Below are positions 1 to 5,568 of a DNA stretch of 5,568 bases, piece by piece (position 1 is the stretch's first letter; the number at the start of each line of letters is the position of its first letter). The position numbers were made by a program, and so were the translations under genes. Origin of the DNA: Ignavibacteriota bacterium (GTDB taxonomy: Bacteria > Bacteroidota > Ignavibacteria > Tepidaquicellales > Tepidaquicellaceae). The DNA is taken from NCBI GenBank assembly GCA_003158365.1, contig PMIW01000055.1, positions 4,779 to 10,346 of the forward strand, written 5' to 3'. The notes under the pieces are model-generated. The model made no database searches. It was not told the origin of the DNA and was given only the letters and a program-made list of their open reading frames with translations.

Positions 1-261
1 ATAATGAAACTTGTAAACGAAAGAGGTGAAGAGATTTCATTTTCGACAAGCGGAGGAATACTTGAGGTAAAGAGCAACATAATATCGGTGCTTGCGGATA
101 CTATTGAAAATAAGGAAGAAATTGATGCTGACAGGGCGAGAAAGTCACTGGAGAGAAACGAAAAACGACTGGCTGAGCATGAAGAAACGCTTGACAGAGT
201 ACGGGCAGACCTCTCCATAATGAGAGCGAAGAACAGGCTGCGTTTAATTAGTAATGAATAA
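1..261 (+). CDS. atpC: ATP synthase F1 epsilon subunit, C-terminal part (5' end outside window)
   Basis: This is the epsilon subunit of the F1Fo ATP synthase, part of the central rotor stalk on the cytoplasmic side, where it couples rotation and can inhibit ATP hydrolysis. The visible 86 codons begin with the last strands of the N-terminal beta-sandwich. These include the family signature SGGILEV followed by VLADT (residues 16-22 and 29-33 counted from the ATG at base 4). An EEID turn follows, and then a charged two-helix hairpin (DRARKSLERNEKRL onward) rich in Glu, Arg and Lys. The full-length family is about 130-140 residues, so roughly 45-55 residues are missing upstream. The ATG at base 4 is therefore an internal Met, not the start, and the frame is open to base 1 (ATA). 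The stop is TAA at 259-261. In most bacteria atpD precedes atpC, so atpD is expected just left of the window. No clear hairpin terminator follows. Identification is from the motifs seen and is strong. Confidence 0.93.
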   Translation: MMKLVNERGEEISFSTSGGILEVKSNIISVLADTIENKEEIDADRARKSLERNEKRLAEHEETLDRVRADLSIMRAKNRLRLISNE

Positions 262-339
262 TAAAGAGCAATTTTATTTGATATTTGGTATTGGAACTAT
301 GTTTTTGGACTTTTAAGTTTTAAAAAATTTTTGTATTTT

Positions 340-345
340 TATAAT
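340..345 (+). promoter_or_regulatory. Possible -10 box for tRNA-Lys
   Basis: A perfect TATAAT lies 38 bases before the first base of the tRNA, which would give a start near 351-353 and a leader of about 30 bases for RNase P to remove. There is no convincing -35 box: a TTTTAA at 318-323 sits 16 bases upstream. An alternative Bacteroidota-style pair, TTTG at 352-355 and TATAGTTG at 373-380, would start transcription inside the tRNA and is less likely. The region is so AT-rich that a chance match is quite possible. Confidence 0.25.
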
Positions 346-382
346 TCCTCTTTTGTTTTTTAAATTTATTTATATAGTTGCA

Positions 383-457
383 GGGGATGTAGCTCAATGG
401 TAGAGCATCGCCCTTTTAAGGCGGTGGTTGAAGGTTCGAGCCCTTCCATCCTCACCA
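383..457 (+). tRNA. tRNA-Lys (anticodon UUU), CCA encoded
   Basis: This is a complete cloverleaf that decodes AAA/AAG lysine codons. The acceptor stem is 383-389 (GGGGATG) with 447-453 (CATCCTC), including one G-U pair. T8 and A9 follow. The D stem GCTC (392-395) pairs with GAGC (403-406) around a loop containing GG. The anticodon stem 408-412 pairs with 420-424, and the loop CTTTTAA puts TTT at 415-417 with U33 before it and A37 after it. The variable loop is TGGTT. The T stem GAAGG (430-434) pairs with CCTTC (442-446) around TTCGAGC. The discriminator is A454 and CCA (455-457) is encoded. It sits alone between atpC and its own terminator, with no other tRNA in the window. Confidence 0.97.
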
Positions 458-486
458 AAAAAGCCACTTTTAAGTGGCTTTTTTGT
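458..486. terminator. Intrinsic terminator, probably bidirectional
   Basis: A perfect 9-base inverted repeat, AAGCCACTT (461-469) and AAGTGGCTT (472-480), lies one base after the tRNA CCA. It is extended by A-T pairs between 458-460 and 481-483. On the plus strand it is followed by a T run (479-484), ending the tRNA transcript. On the minus strand the A run at 457-462 becomes a T run, so the same hairpin can end the convergent DUF4097-like gene, whose stop codon is 44 bases away. The real loop is probably 4-6 bases, opening the innermost A-T pairs. Confidence 0.88.
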
Positions 487-523
487 TTTCAAAAATCTAT
501 TTATTTGTAAGACCGGTTCAGAT

Positions 524-1360
524 TTATTTAATCTTTTCCAATGAGATATTTCCGCCCAATGTTTTGCACTTTATCAGTTCGCCTCCCGAACCGATATCTC
601 CTGACATTTTGTGATTAACGAGTTTATTAACATTACTTGTAAGAGGAAAATCTGAATTTATTTCACCGCTCGTGGCAGTAAGCTCGACTTTTGCCGAAGA
701 ATTTTCCGGTATATAGAGATTAACATTTCCTCCTGATGTACTTAAGTCCATACCCTGAATTTCACCGTTGTATTTAATTGTGATATCACCTCCGGCAGTC
801 TTAGCTTTTATTGAACCGTCGGAAGCCGTAATATTTATATTGCCGCCTGCTGTTTTAGCAGATACATTTCCGTTTATGGATTCAATCTTAACATCACCGC
901 CTGCAGTTTTAAGATTTGCGTTACCATTAATATTCCTTAAATCAATATCGCCGCCTGCAGTTTTCATATTTACACTGCCCGTGAGGTCTCCGAGAGTAAT
1001 ATCACCGCCTGCAGTTGCAATAGAAGTATTGAATTTATCGGGTATATTAACTTCAATTTTAAGGTTTACATTTTTTAAAGCTTCGACACCCTGCGATTTG
1101 CCCGCAGTTACGAATATATCCCCATCTTTTTCGCTTATCTTAAATGTCATATTATCTTTTGCGTTATCATTACCCGATATTTTTATATAGGCTTCGGATT
1201 TATTCCATGTGGAAACAGTAACATCACCGCAATCAGCTTTAACATTTAAAGTCTTGCCCTGAGATGTTGACAGGGTTTGTTCCTTAATAATTCCATCGGC
1301 TAATATGTACTGTACAGGGAGAGAATAGATTAAAAACAAAAAAATAATTTTCCTTAACAT
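524..1360 (-). CDS. Exported DUF4097-like beta-solenoid repeat protein
   Basis: This 278-residue protein has a signal peptide (residues 1-21: Arg3-Lys4, a hydrophobic core, cleavage after ILA) and no lipobox or later membrane segment. It should therefore reach the periplasm or the surface. Residues about 28-105 form a beta-rich head with GDVTVSTW and GDIFVTA strands. From residue 112 there is a regular solenoid with (K/A)TAGG(D/N)(I/V) turns at 116, 134, 152, 170 and 188, exactly 18 residues apart. More degenerate rungs follow at 208 (TSGGN), 230 (TSGE), 253 (SGD) and 267 (LGGN). This is the look of the DUF4097 / 'adhesin-like' beta-strand-repeat family, whose biochemical role is not established. 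A good Shine-Dalgarno AGGAG (1366-1370) lies 5 bases before the ATG and fixes the start. The only cysteines are Cys44 and Cys265. The gene is divergent from the outer-membrane receptor gene and convergent with the tRNA. The family call is confident in type; the function is unknown. Confidence 0.85.
   Translation of the reverse strand: MLRKIIFLFLIYSLPVQYILADGIIKEQTLSTSQGKTLNVKADCGDVTVSTWNKSEAYIKISGNDNAKDNMTFKISEKDGDIFVTAGKSQGVEALKNVNLKIEVNIPDKFNTSIATAGGDITLGDLTGSVNMKTAGGDIDLRNINGNANLKTAGGDVKIESINGNVSAKTAGGNINITASDGSIKAKTAGGDITIKYNGEIQGMDLSTSGGNVNLYIPENSSAKVELTATSGEINSDFPLTSNVNKLVNHKMSGDIGSGGELIKCKTLGGNISLEKIK
785..1015 (-). repeat. 54-bp tandem coding repeat (five TAGG rungs)
   Basis: A 16-base motif of the form ATCRCCGCCTGCAGTT (plus strand) recurs at 785, 839, 893, 947 and 1001, always exactly 54 bases apart, inside the DUF4097-like gene. 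It encodes the conserved TAGGD turn of each 18-residue solenoid rung. The copies at 893, 947 and 1001 share CCGCCTGCAGTT exactly, and those at 839 and 785 have diverged slightly. The bases between the motifs differ more, so this is an old in-frame duplication held by structure or kept similar by recombination, not a fresh microsatellite. Confidence 0.85.
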
Positions 1361-1466
1361 TTTTACTCCTTTTTTTATTTATATACGGGGTGTTTATAAA
1401 AATGTTTTAATAATATTATTTGAAACTAATTAATTGTTTATCCGTAATAAAAAGTAGAAGTTTAAT

Positions 1467-1546
1467 TCGGAATTCCCCACGGGCAAAGAGAAGAGAAGAA
1501 TAATCACCCCGTATAAACGGGGTCGGGGGATTCCGATTTTTTATTT
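1467..1546. other. Structured intergenic element: long hairpin with nested GC hairpin and T tract
   Basis: In the 276-base gap between the two divergent genes, TCGGAATTCCCC (1467-1478) pairs with GGGGGATTCCGA (1525-1536) over 12 base pairs, one of them G-U. Inside it, ACCCCG (1506-1511) and CGGGGT (1518-1523) form a perfect 6-bp hairpin with loop TATAAA, stacked one base from the outer stem. The remaining inner 27 bases (1479-1505) are purine-rich (AGAGAAGAGAAGAA). The outer stem is followed directly by TTTTTTATTT (1537-1546) on the plus strand, like an intrinsic terminator. This GC-rich block stands out in an otherwise very AT-rich spacer. It could be an attenuator or leader of the receptor gene that starts at 1637, a terminator for an unseen short RNA, or one copy of a dispersed palindromic repeat. 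The pairing is seen directly; the role is inferred. Confidence 0.6.
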
Positions 1547-1636
1547 ACCCGCCCTGTCAATAAATTCAATCTTTGATGCATTCTTTTTAAGTTTCATATT
1601 ATTGAAAAGCTTATTAATTTTAAGGATATTATATTT

Positions 1637-4480
1637 ATGGTATTGTACAGCAAAAAGTTAAGTTTATACATTGTTATTTTAGTCTTTATTGCGTTTTCCA
1701 ATGTTTTTTCGCAGGGGAAAATTTCAGGAATAGTTAGAGACGAAAATTATACTACTCCGTTAAAAGATGCTGCAGCCGAATTATTTTATGATAACGGAAA
1801 AGAAAAAGTATCGGAATCCAATACAGATGGAACCGGTTTTTTTGCATTTAATGATTTGAAATATGGTTTATATGAACTGAAAATTTCATTAAAAGATTAT
1901 TCGGGATACGAAATAAGTTATATTAAGATATCGGAAGAAACACCGGTTGCAAATTTTGATACATTAAGACTTGAATCCGGAAAAAATTATGTAAAAGTAA
2001 TATTGTTAAAAGGTGTATTTGAAGAATCCAAAATCAAAAATGATAAGATTTTAATAGATAAAGAGAATATTAATAAAAATTACCATAATGGCAAAATATC
2101 AGGTACTATTAAAGATTCAAATGATTTTAAACCAATAGAAGGAGGAACCGTTGTTTTATTTCGAAATGATTCTGCTAAATATTATGCCGGAATGATTACC
2201 ACGGAAAAGGGATATTTTTCTTTTGATAGTCTTGAAACCGGAAAATACAGAATTAAATTATCATCTATCGGTTTTAATACTCTGGAAATTAAGGATATTT
2301 ATATAAGTGACATTAGATCTAAAATCAATCTCGAAACACTATATCTTTCTACGGATACAGGTGCCCGAAAAGAAACTTTATATTCGACAAAAGAAGTATT
2401 AGTTGAGGATGAAGCGCCTTTGATGGAATTAAACGATGACAAGAAAATTTTCAATGTGGATAAAATGATGACAACAAAGGGAGGGACGGCAATCGATGTA
2501 TTAAAAAAACTGCCGATGGTTGATGTAGATGCGCAGGACAATGTGACACTTCGCGGAAGTGCAAATATAGTAATATTAATTGATAATAAACCGATGAAGT
2601 TTGCAAGCCTGAGGCAGCTTCCTGCCGATGCAATTAAAAATGTTGAAATTATTACGAATCCTTCCGCAAAATATGAATCAGAGGGTGTTTCAGGAATTAT
2701 TAATATTGTAATGAAAGATAATGAAAATAGGGGAATTGGTTACAATGGTTATATATATTCGAGTTACAGGGATAATCAAAGTTACAATTCCGGTTTAGGA
2801 TTTGATTTAAAAAAGAATAAATGGACATTCTTTTTAAACGGCGGGCTGGGAAGATATAAATACAAATCGGATAATACATCTGATATTACATATTTACAAC
2901 CTTCATCTTATTATAATTCTATTTCGAACGGCAACGGGGACAATAAATATTACTTCGGGGGATTCGGTGCTGAATATGAAATAAATAAAGGTCATAGTTT
3001 AGGTTTCGATGTTTATTATAATAAAGGTGATTACGGGAATTCGTATAATTCAAAAAGTTACAATTACGATGCGCTGCATTTACTAAGTTCGTTATATACC
3101 AATTTATACAGCGGAGACGGCAATAACGATAATATTTTCACCAGCATATATTACAATGGAAAATTTGATAAGATGGGTAAAGAATTGAATTTTGATGCAA
3201 CATATTCAAAATTCAAAAATAAATATAATGCGGGTCAGAACATTCAATATTACGATTCTCTCTCTGTTCCCGTAAATAATACACCTTCGGTACAGTTGAA
3301 CACAACCAATGATAACAACAGCAATCTCAGGATACAACTTGATTTGACTTATCCTGTCAATGACCAGACAAAATTCGAGACAGGGTATAAGGGGACAATC
3401 AGGTCGAGTGATAATGATTTCAGTTCCGATACTTTAAATTATATAATGAATTCATATGTAAGGAATAATGATGTCACAAATCATTTCAAGATGACCGATT
3501 ATATTAATGCGTTATACGGTACGTATTCACAAAAAATAAAAAACTTCAGATTTAAACTCGGACTCAGATTGGAGCATACTTTAACGGACGGTTCATTAAT
3601 TACCAACGGGATAATATTTTCAAAAAATTATCTCGATGTATTTCCGACATTAACGTTTTCACAGAAATTAGGCATGTCGCACGAATTGCAGGTAAGTTAC
3701 AGCAGGAGAATTACAAGACCGAGCATGTACAGGTTGAATCCGTTTGTAAGGAAAAGCAATTTACTATTTATCAATATCGGGAATCCGGAACTTGAACCCG
3801 AGTATTCCGATTCATATGAACTGAGTTATATATTTATAAGCAATCCGATAAACATAACACCTGTTGGATTTTACAGAAGAACGACAAATGTAATTTCGAA
3901 TTACAGCTACATTCAGGATACAAATACTACAGTTACAACTTACAAAAACGCAGGGTCAGGTTATTCATACGGAATGGATTTTATTGTAAGTTCAAGAGCA
4001 CTGAAATGGTGGAATATAAATTCGACATTCAGTTTCTATAAAATAAAATACGATGCAGGGCTTGTGAATGATTTCAGCGGAGAGGAAGGATTTTCATGGA
4101 GGGCAAATATAAGGTCATTTTTCACGATTGGAGATATCTTTAACATAGAAGTATATTATAATTACAACGGAAAGAGAATAAATGCAAGCGGATTTAATCA
4201 GCCTAGCAGCAGTCTCGATATATCCGTCAATAAGAACTTTTTCAGGAAAAAACTTACGATTGGAATCAGGGGTGAAGATTTATTCAAGACAAATACCTGG
4301 GGAAGCGAGACAAACGGAGTCGGGGTAAAAAGTGTTTACAATTACAACTGGGATTCGAGGGGAGTGTACCTGAATTTGAATTATAATTTCGGAAATTCGG
4401 ATGATTATTACAAAAAATCAAAGAACACAAAGCAAAACGAGAACGAGAAAAGCGATTCGAACGAACAAGGAAACAAATAG
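1637..4480 (+). CDS. TonB-dependent-receptor-like outer-membrane beta-barrel protein (OMP_b-brl_3 type) with two CarboxypepD_reg domains
   Basis: This is a 947-residue outer-membrane barrel protein related to TonB-dependent receptors; its substrate cannot be read from sequence. A signal peptide (1-25, Lys6-Lys7, cleavage before Gln26) is followed by two CarboxypepD_reg-like beta-sandwich domains. They begin GKISGIVRD (27-35) and GKISGTIKD (152-160) and are joined by a Lys/Asn-rich linker. A plug-like domain spans about 252-361 (DVLKKLPMVDVD, VTLRGSANIVILIDNKPM, AIKNVEIITNPSAKYESEG, SGIINIVMK). The barrel runs to Phe918 and is rich in Tyr and Asn. It carries the family-typical SRRITRPSMYRLNPF (689-703) and GNPELEPEYSDSYELSY (715-731). 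After the last strand (VYLNLNYNF) comes a 29-residue hydrophilic tail. No cysteine and no clear TonB box are seen. The start is supported by AAGGA at 1622-1626, 10 bases upstream, and by the signal peptide. The next gene starts 52 bases later with no terminator between. No SusD partner is present, so this is not a standard SusC/D glycan system. Confidence 0.9.
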   Translation: MVLYSKKLSLYIVILVFIAFSNVFSQGKISGIVRDENYTTPLKDAAAELFYDNGKEKVSESNTDGTGFFAFNDLKYGLYELKISLKDYSGYEISYIKISEETPVANFDTLRLESGKNYVKVILLKGVFEESKIKNDKILIDKENINKNYHNGKISGTIKDSNDFKPIEGGTVVLFRNDSAKYYAGMITTEKGYFSFDSLETGKYRIKLSSIGFNTLEIKDIYISDIRSKINLETLYLSTDTGARKETLYSTKEVLVEDEAPLMELNDDKKIFNVDKMMTTKGGTAIDVLKKLPMVDVDAQDNVTLRGSANIVILIDNKPMKFASLRQLPADAIKNVEIITNPSAKYESEGVSGIINIVMKDNENRGIGYNGYIYSSYRDNQSYNSGLGFDLKKNKWTFFLNGGLGRYKYKSDNTSDITYLQPSSYYNSISNGNGDNKYYFGGFGAEYEINKGHSLGFDVYYNKGDYGNSYNSKSYNYDALHLLSSLYTNLYSGDGNNDNIFTSIYYNGKFDKMGKELNFDATYSKFKNKYNAGQNIQYYDSLSVPVNNTPSVQLNTTNDNNSNLRIQLDLTYPVNDQTKFETGYKGTIRSSDNDFSSDTLNYIMNSYVRNNDVTNHFKMTDYINALYGTYSQKIKNFRFKLGLRLEHTLTDGSLITNGIIFSKNYLDVFPTLTFSQKLGMSHELQVSYSRRITRPSMYRLNPFVRKSNLLFINIGNPELEPEYSDSYELSYIFISNPINITPVGFYRRTTNVISNYSYIQDTNTTVTTYKNAGSGYSYGMDFIVSSRALKWWNINSTFSFYKIKYDAGLVNDFSGEEGFSWRANIRSFFTIGDIFNIEVYYNYNGKRINASGFNQPSSSLDISVNKNFFRKKLTIGIRGEDLFKTNTWGSETNGVGVKSVYNYNWDSRGVYLNLNYNFGNSDDYYKKSKNTKQNENEKSDSNEQGNK

Positions 4481-4532
4481 TATTGTTTTTTAACTTCAGT
4501 TTAATTTTATTATAAAAATAAAATAGTATTAT

Positions 4533-5450
4533 ATGAGGAAAATTTTCTTAATTTTAGTGTTAATTGTTACAGCAGGAGCATTTAATTTATCATATTCACA
4601 GATAAAACTTATAACCGAAACAGATTCAAAGATAAAGAAAACATACGAAAATTATATTGAGAAATCCGTAAATACAGTTACACTTTACCGGTATGATATC
4701 GACAGCGGGGAAGTGGATAGTGAATCTGAAAAGATAAGCAAAACTTTTGTGGATTTGAATAAAAATACTTTAACGGATATTTCTTATTATCCCAATTATT
4801 CAAAAACAGTTGTAGCTTTCAATGACAGTAAAAACATTTCAGATGTTTCAATTTATTATTCGGACAATTCTTTGATGAGCAGGGTCATTACAAAATATGA
4901 AACCGATGGAAATGTAAAGCATAAAATTTATTATTTCGGGAATTCAATGACGTTCAAAACCATCAACTCATATTCCTCGGGAAATTTAGTAAGGCAGGAC
5001 TATGTTGATTCACTCGGGAAGAATTTAAGTTACAGTAAGTTATATTTTTATAATTCGAACATGTTAATTGAGGAAGATAAGTTTAATCAGGCAGATTCTC
5101 TCGAAATAGTTTTTCAATATTCATATGATAACGCCGGAAATTGTATTGAAGAAAATGTAAATTATCCCGGTGCAAGTTATACCAGTAAAATAGTTAATAA
5201 ATATGATGACAGAGGAAATAAAACGGAATCTGTTATGTACGGCATTGGTAATAAAATTACATCCAAAAGTGAATACAAATATGATAATAAAAGTTTAATG
5301 ACGGAGGAATCGACTTTCTCAATTGACAATAAACCGGTCACAAAAAACGAATATAAGTATGATGAATACGGCAAGAAAACAGAATGGAAATCATATGATT
5401 TTAAAGAAGACCTTGAGTATTTGTATAAAATTATTTATGATGAGAAATGA
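4533..5450 (+). CDS. Exported protein of 26-residue YD-like tandem repeats, function unknown
   Basis: This 305-residue protein has a signal peptide (1-22; Arg2-Lys3, a hydrophobic core, cleavage before Gln23) and no lipobox, so it is probably periplasmic or surface-released. From about residue 90 to the end it is a tandem array. The aromatic-(D/N) position recurs at 96, 122, 147, 173, 198, 224, 250, 276 and 302, that is every 25-26 residues. The best units read SYDNAGNCIEE, KYDDRGNKTES, KYDNKSLMTEE and KYDEYGKKTEW. The pattern resembles the YD repeats of RHS/teneurin proteins and related bacterial repeat proteins, where each unit forms a beta-hairpin. Here there is no toxin tip and no RHS core signature, so calling it an RHS protein would be too strong. 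No Shine-Dalgarno is visible before the ATG (AT-rich leader), but the signal peptide supports the start. It lies 52 bases after the barrel gene on the same strand and is probably cotranscribed, which suggests a shared envelope role. Confidence 0.8.
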   Translation: MRKIFLILVLIVTAGAFNLSYSQIKLITETDSKIKKTYENYIEKSVNTVTLYRYDIDSGEVDSESEKISKTFVDLNKNTLTDISYYPNYSKTVVAFNDSKNISDVSIYYSDNSLMSRVITKYETDGNVKHKIYYFGNSMTFKTINSYSSGNLVRQDYVDSLGKNLSYSKLYFYNSNMLIEEDKFNQADSLEIVFQYSYDNAGNCIEENVNYPGASYTSKIVNKYDDRGNKTESVMYGIGNKITSKSEYKYDNKSLMTEESTFSIDNKPVTKNEYKYDEYGKKTEWKSYDFKEDLEYLYKIIYDEK

Positions 5451-5465
5451 TAAGAGCAGAATTAA

Positions 5466-5568
5466 GAAGTTAGAAGTTAGGAGTTAGAAGCCACTGCTGT
5501 TGTATTTAACGGTAATGATCGCATTATTTCCGGAAAGCTTCTAACTTCTAGCTTCTAACTCCTAACTT
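5466..5568. repeat. Inverted repeat of degenerate GAAGTTA heptamers, cut by the window end
   Basis: Sixteen bases after the last gene stops, the left arm reads GAAGTTA, GAAGTTA, GGAGTTA, GAAGC (5466-5491). The right arm (5537-5568) is the reverse complement of the same heptamer series: GCTTCTAACTTCTAGC, then TTCTAACTCCTAACTT. Bases 5468-5491 pair with 5537-5560 over 24 base pairs with two G-U pairs and no bulge, around a 45-base non-repetitive centre (5492-5536). The right arm reaches the last base, so the element may extend further. No ORF or T tract lies in it. It looks like an intergenic palindromic or heptamer-repeat element rather than a simple terminator. The structure is directly visible; mobility or function is inferred. 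Confidence 0.82.

Noticed and set aside
4..261. ATG at base 4 as the true start of a short 85-residue atpC
   Set aside because: The frame stays open to base 1 and the protein begins in the middle of the epsilon beta-sandwich, so the gene is cut by the window edge rather than naturally short.
768..1190. 140-codon plus-strand reading frame opposite the DUF4097-like gene, with repeated PPAV motifs
   Set aside because: Its repeats are the antisense of the 54-bp TAGG repeats. The minus-strand frame has a signal peptide, a Shine-Dalgarno site and family-like composition, while this one has none of these.
1568..1575. AATCTTTG as a Bacteroidota -7 promoter box for the receptor gene
   Set aside because: It matches TAnnTTTG at all but one defined base, but no TTTG lies at the expected -33 distance. 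In such AT-rich DNA this is too weak to annotate.
2299..2633. Two short minus-strand reading frames inside the receptor gene
   Set aside because: They lie opposite the well-conserved plug-domain coding sequence, lack recognisable protein features, and overlap each other in different frames.
5177..5374. 65-codon minus-strand reading frame in the last gene
   Set aside because: It is the antisense of the regular YD-like repeats, has hydrophobic residues only as mirror codons of Tyr/Asn/Lys-rich sequence, and has no ribosome site.
5466..5568. CRISPR array or simple transcription terminator at the right edge
   Set aside because: The units are 7 bases long without spacers, which excludes CRISPR. 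The hairpin has a 45-base loop and no following T tract within the window, so a standard terminator is not supported.

Overview
The window looks like a chromosomal segment of an AT-rich Gram-negative bacterium of the Bacteroidota/Ignavibacteriota side of the FCB group. The reasons are an outer-membrane beta-barrel receptor of the OMP_b-brl_3 type with CarboxypepD_reg-like N-terminal domains, a DUF4097-type exported protein, signal peptides ending in the '..FS|Q' / '..YS|Q' style common in that group, AT-rich intergenic DNA, and weak or absent Shine-Dalgarno sites for some genes. The phylum is an inference from family content; nothing in the window fixes the species.

Layout, left to right. (1) Bases 1-261 hold the 3' part of atpC, the epsilon subunit of the F1Fo ATP synthase; its start lies outside the window. 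(2) A short AT-rich gap leads to a complete tRNA-Lys(UUU) gene with an encoded CCA (383-457). It is followed by a strong hairpin terminator, flanked by A and T tracts, that can serve both the tRNA and the convergent gene. (3) On the minus strand (1360-524) lies an exported DUF4097-like protein with a beta-solenoid made of 18-residue 'TAGGD' rungs. (4) A 276-base divergent intergenic region contains an imperfect long hairpin with a nested GC-rich hairpin and a following T tract. This is a candidate attenuator or intergenic repeat element. (5) On the plus strand, a 947-residue TonB-dependent-receptor-like outer-membrane barrel protein (1637-4480) carries a duplicated CarboxypepD_reg domain. (6) It is followed after 52 bases by a 305-residue exported protein (4533-5450) built of about nine 26-residue YD-like repeats. 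(7) The window ends in an inverted repeat made of degenerate GAAGTTA heptamers (5466-5568) that probably continues past the edge.

The left end is housekeeping (energy metabolism, translation). The right three genes all encode secreted or envelope proteins and may form a surface module: a barrel in the outer membrane, a cotranscribed repeat protein in the periplasm or on the surface, and a divergently expressed solenoid protein. No SusD-like lipoprotein, peptidase, transposase, CRISPR or recognised defence gene is present. The features that standard gene annotation would miss are the structured divergent intergenic element, the heptamer inverted repeat, and the very regular repeat architecture of the two small exported proteins.
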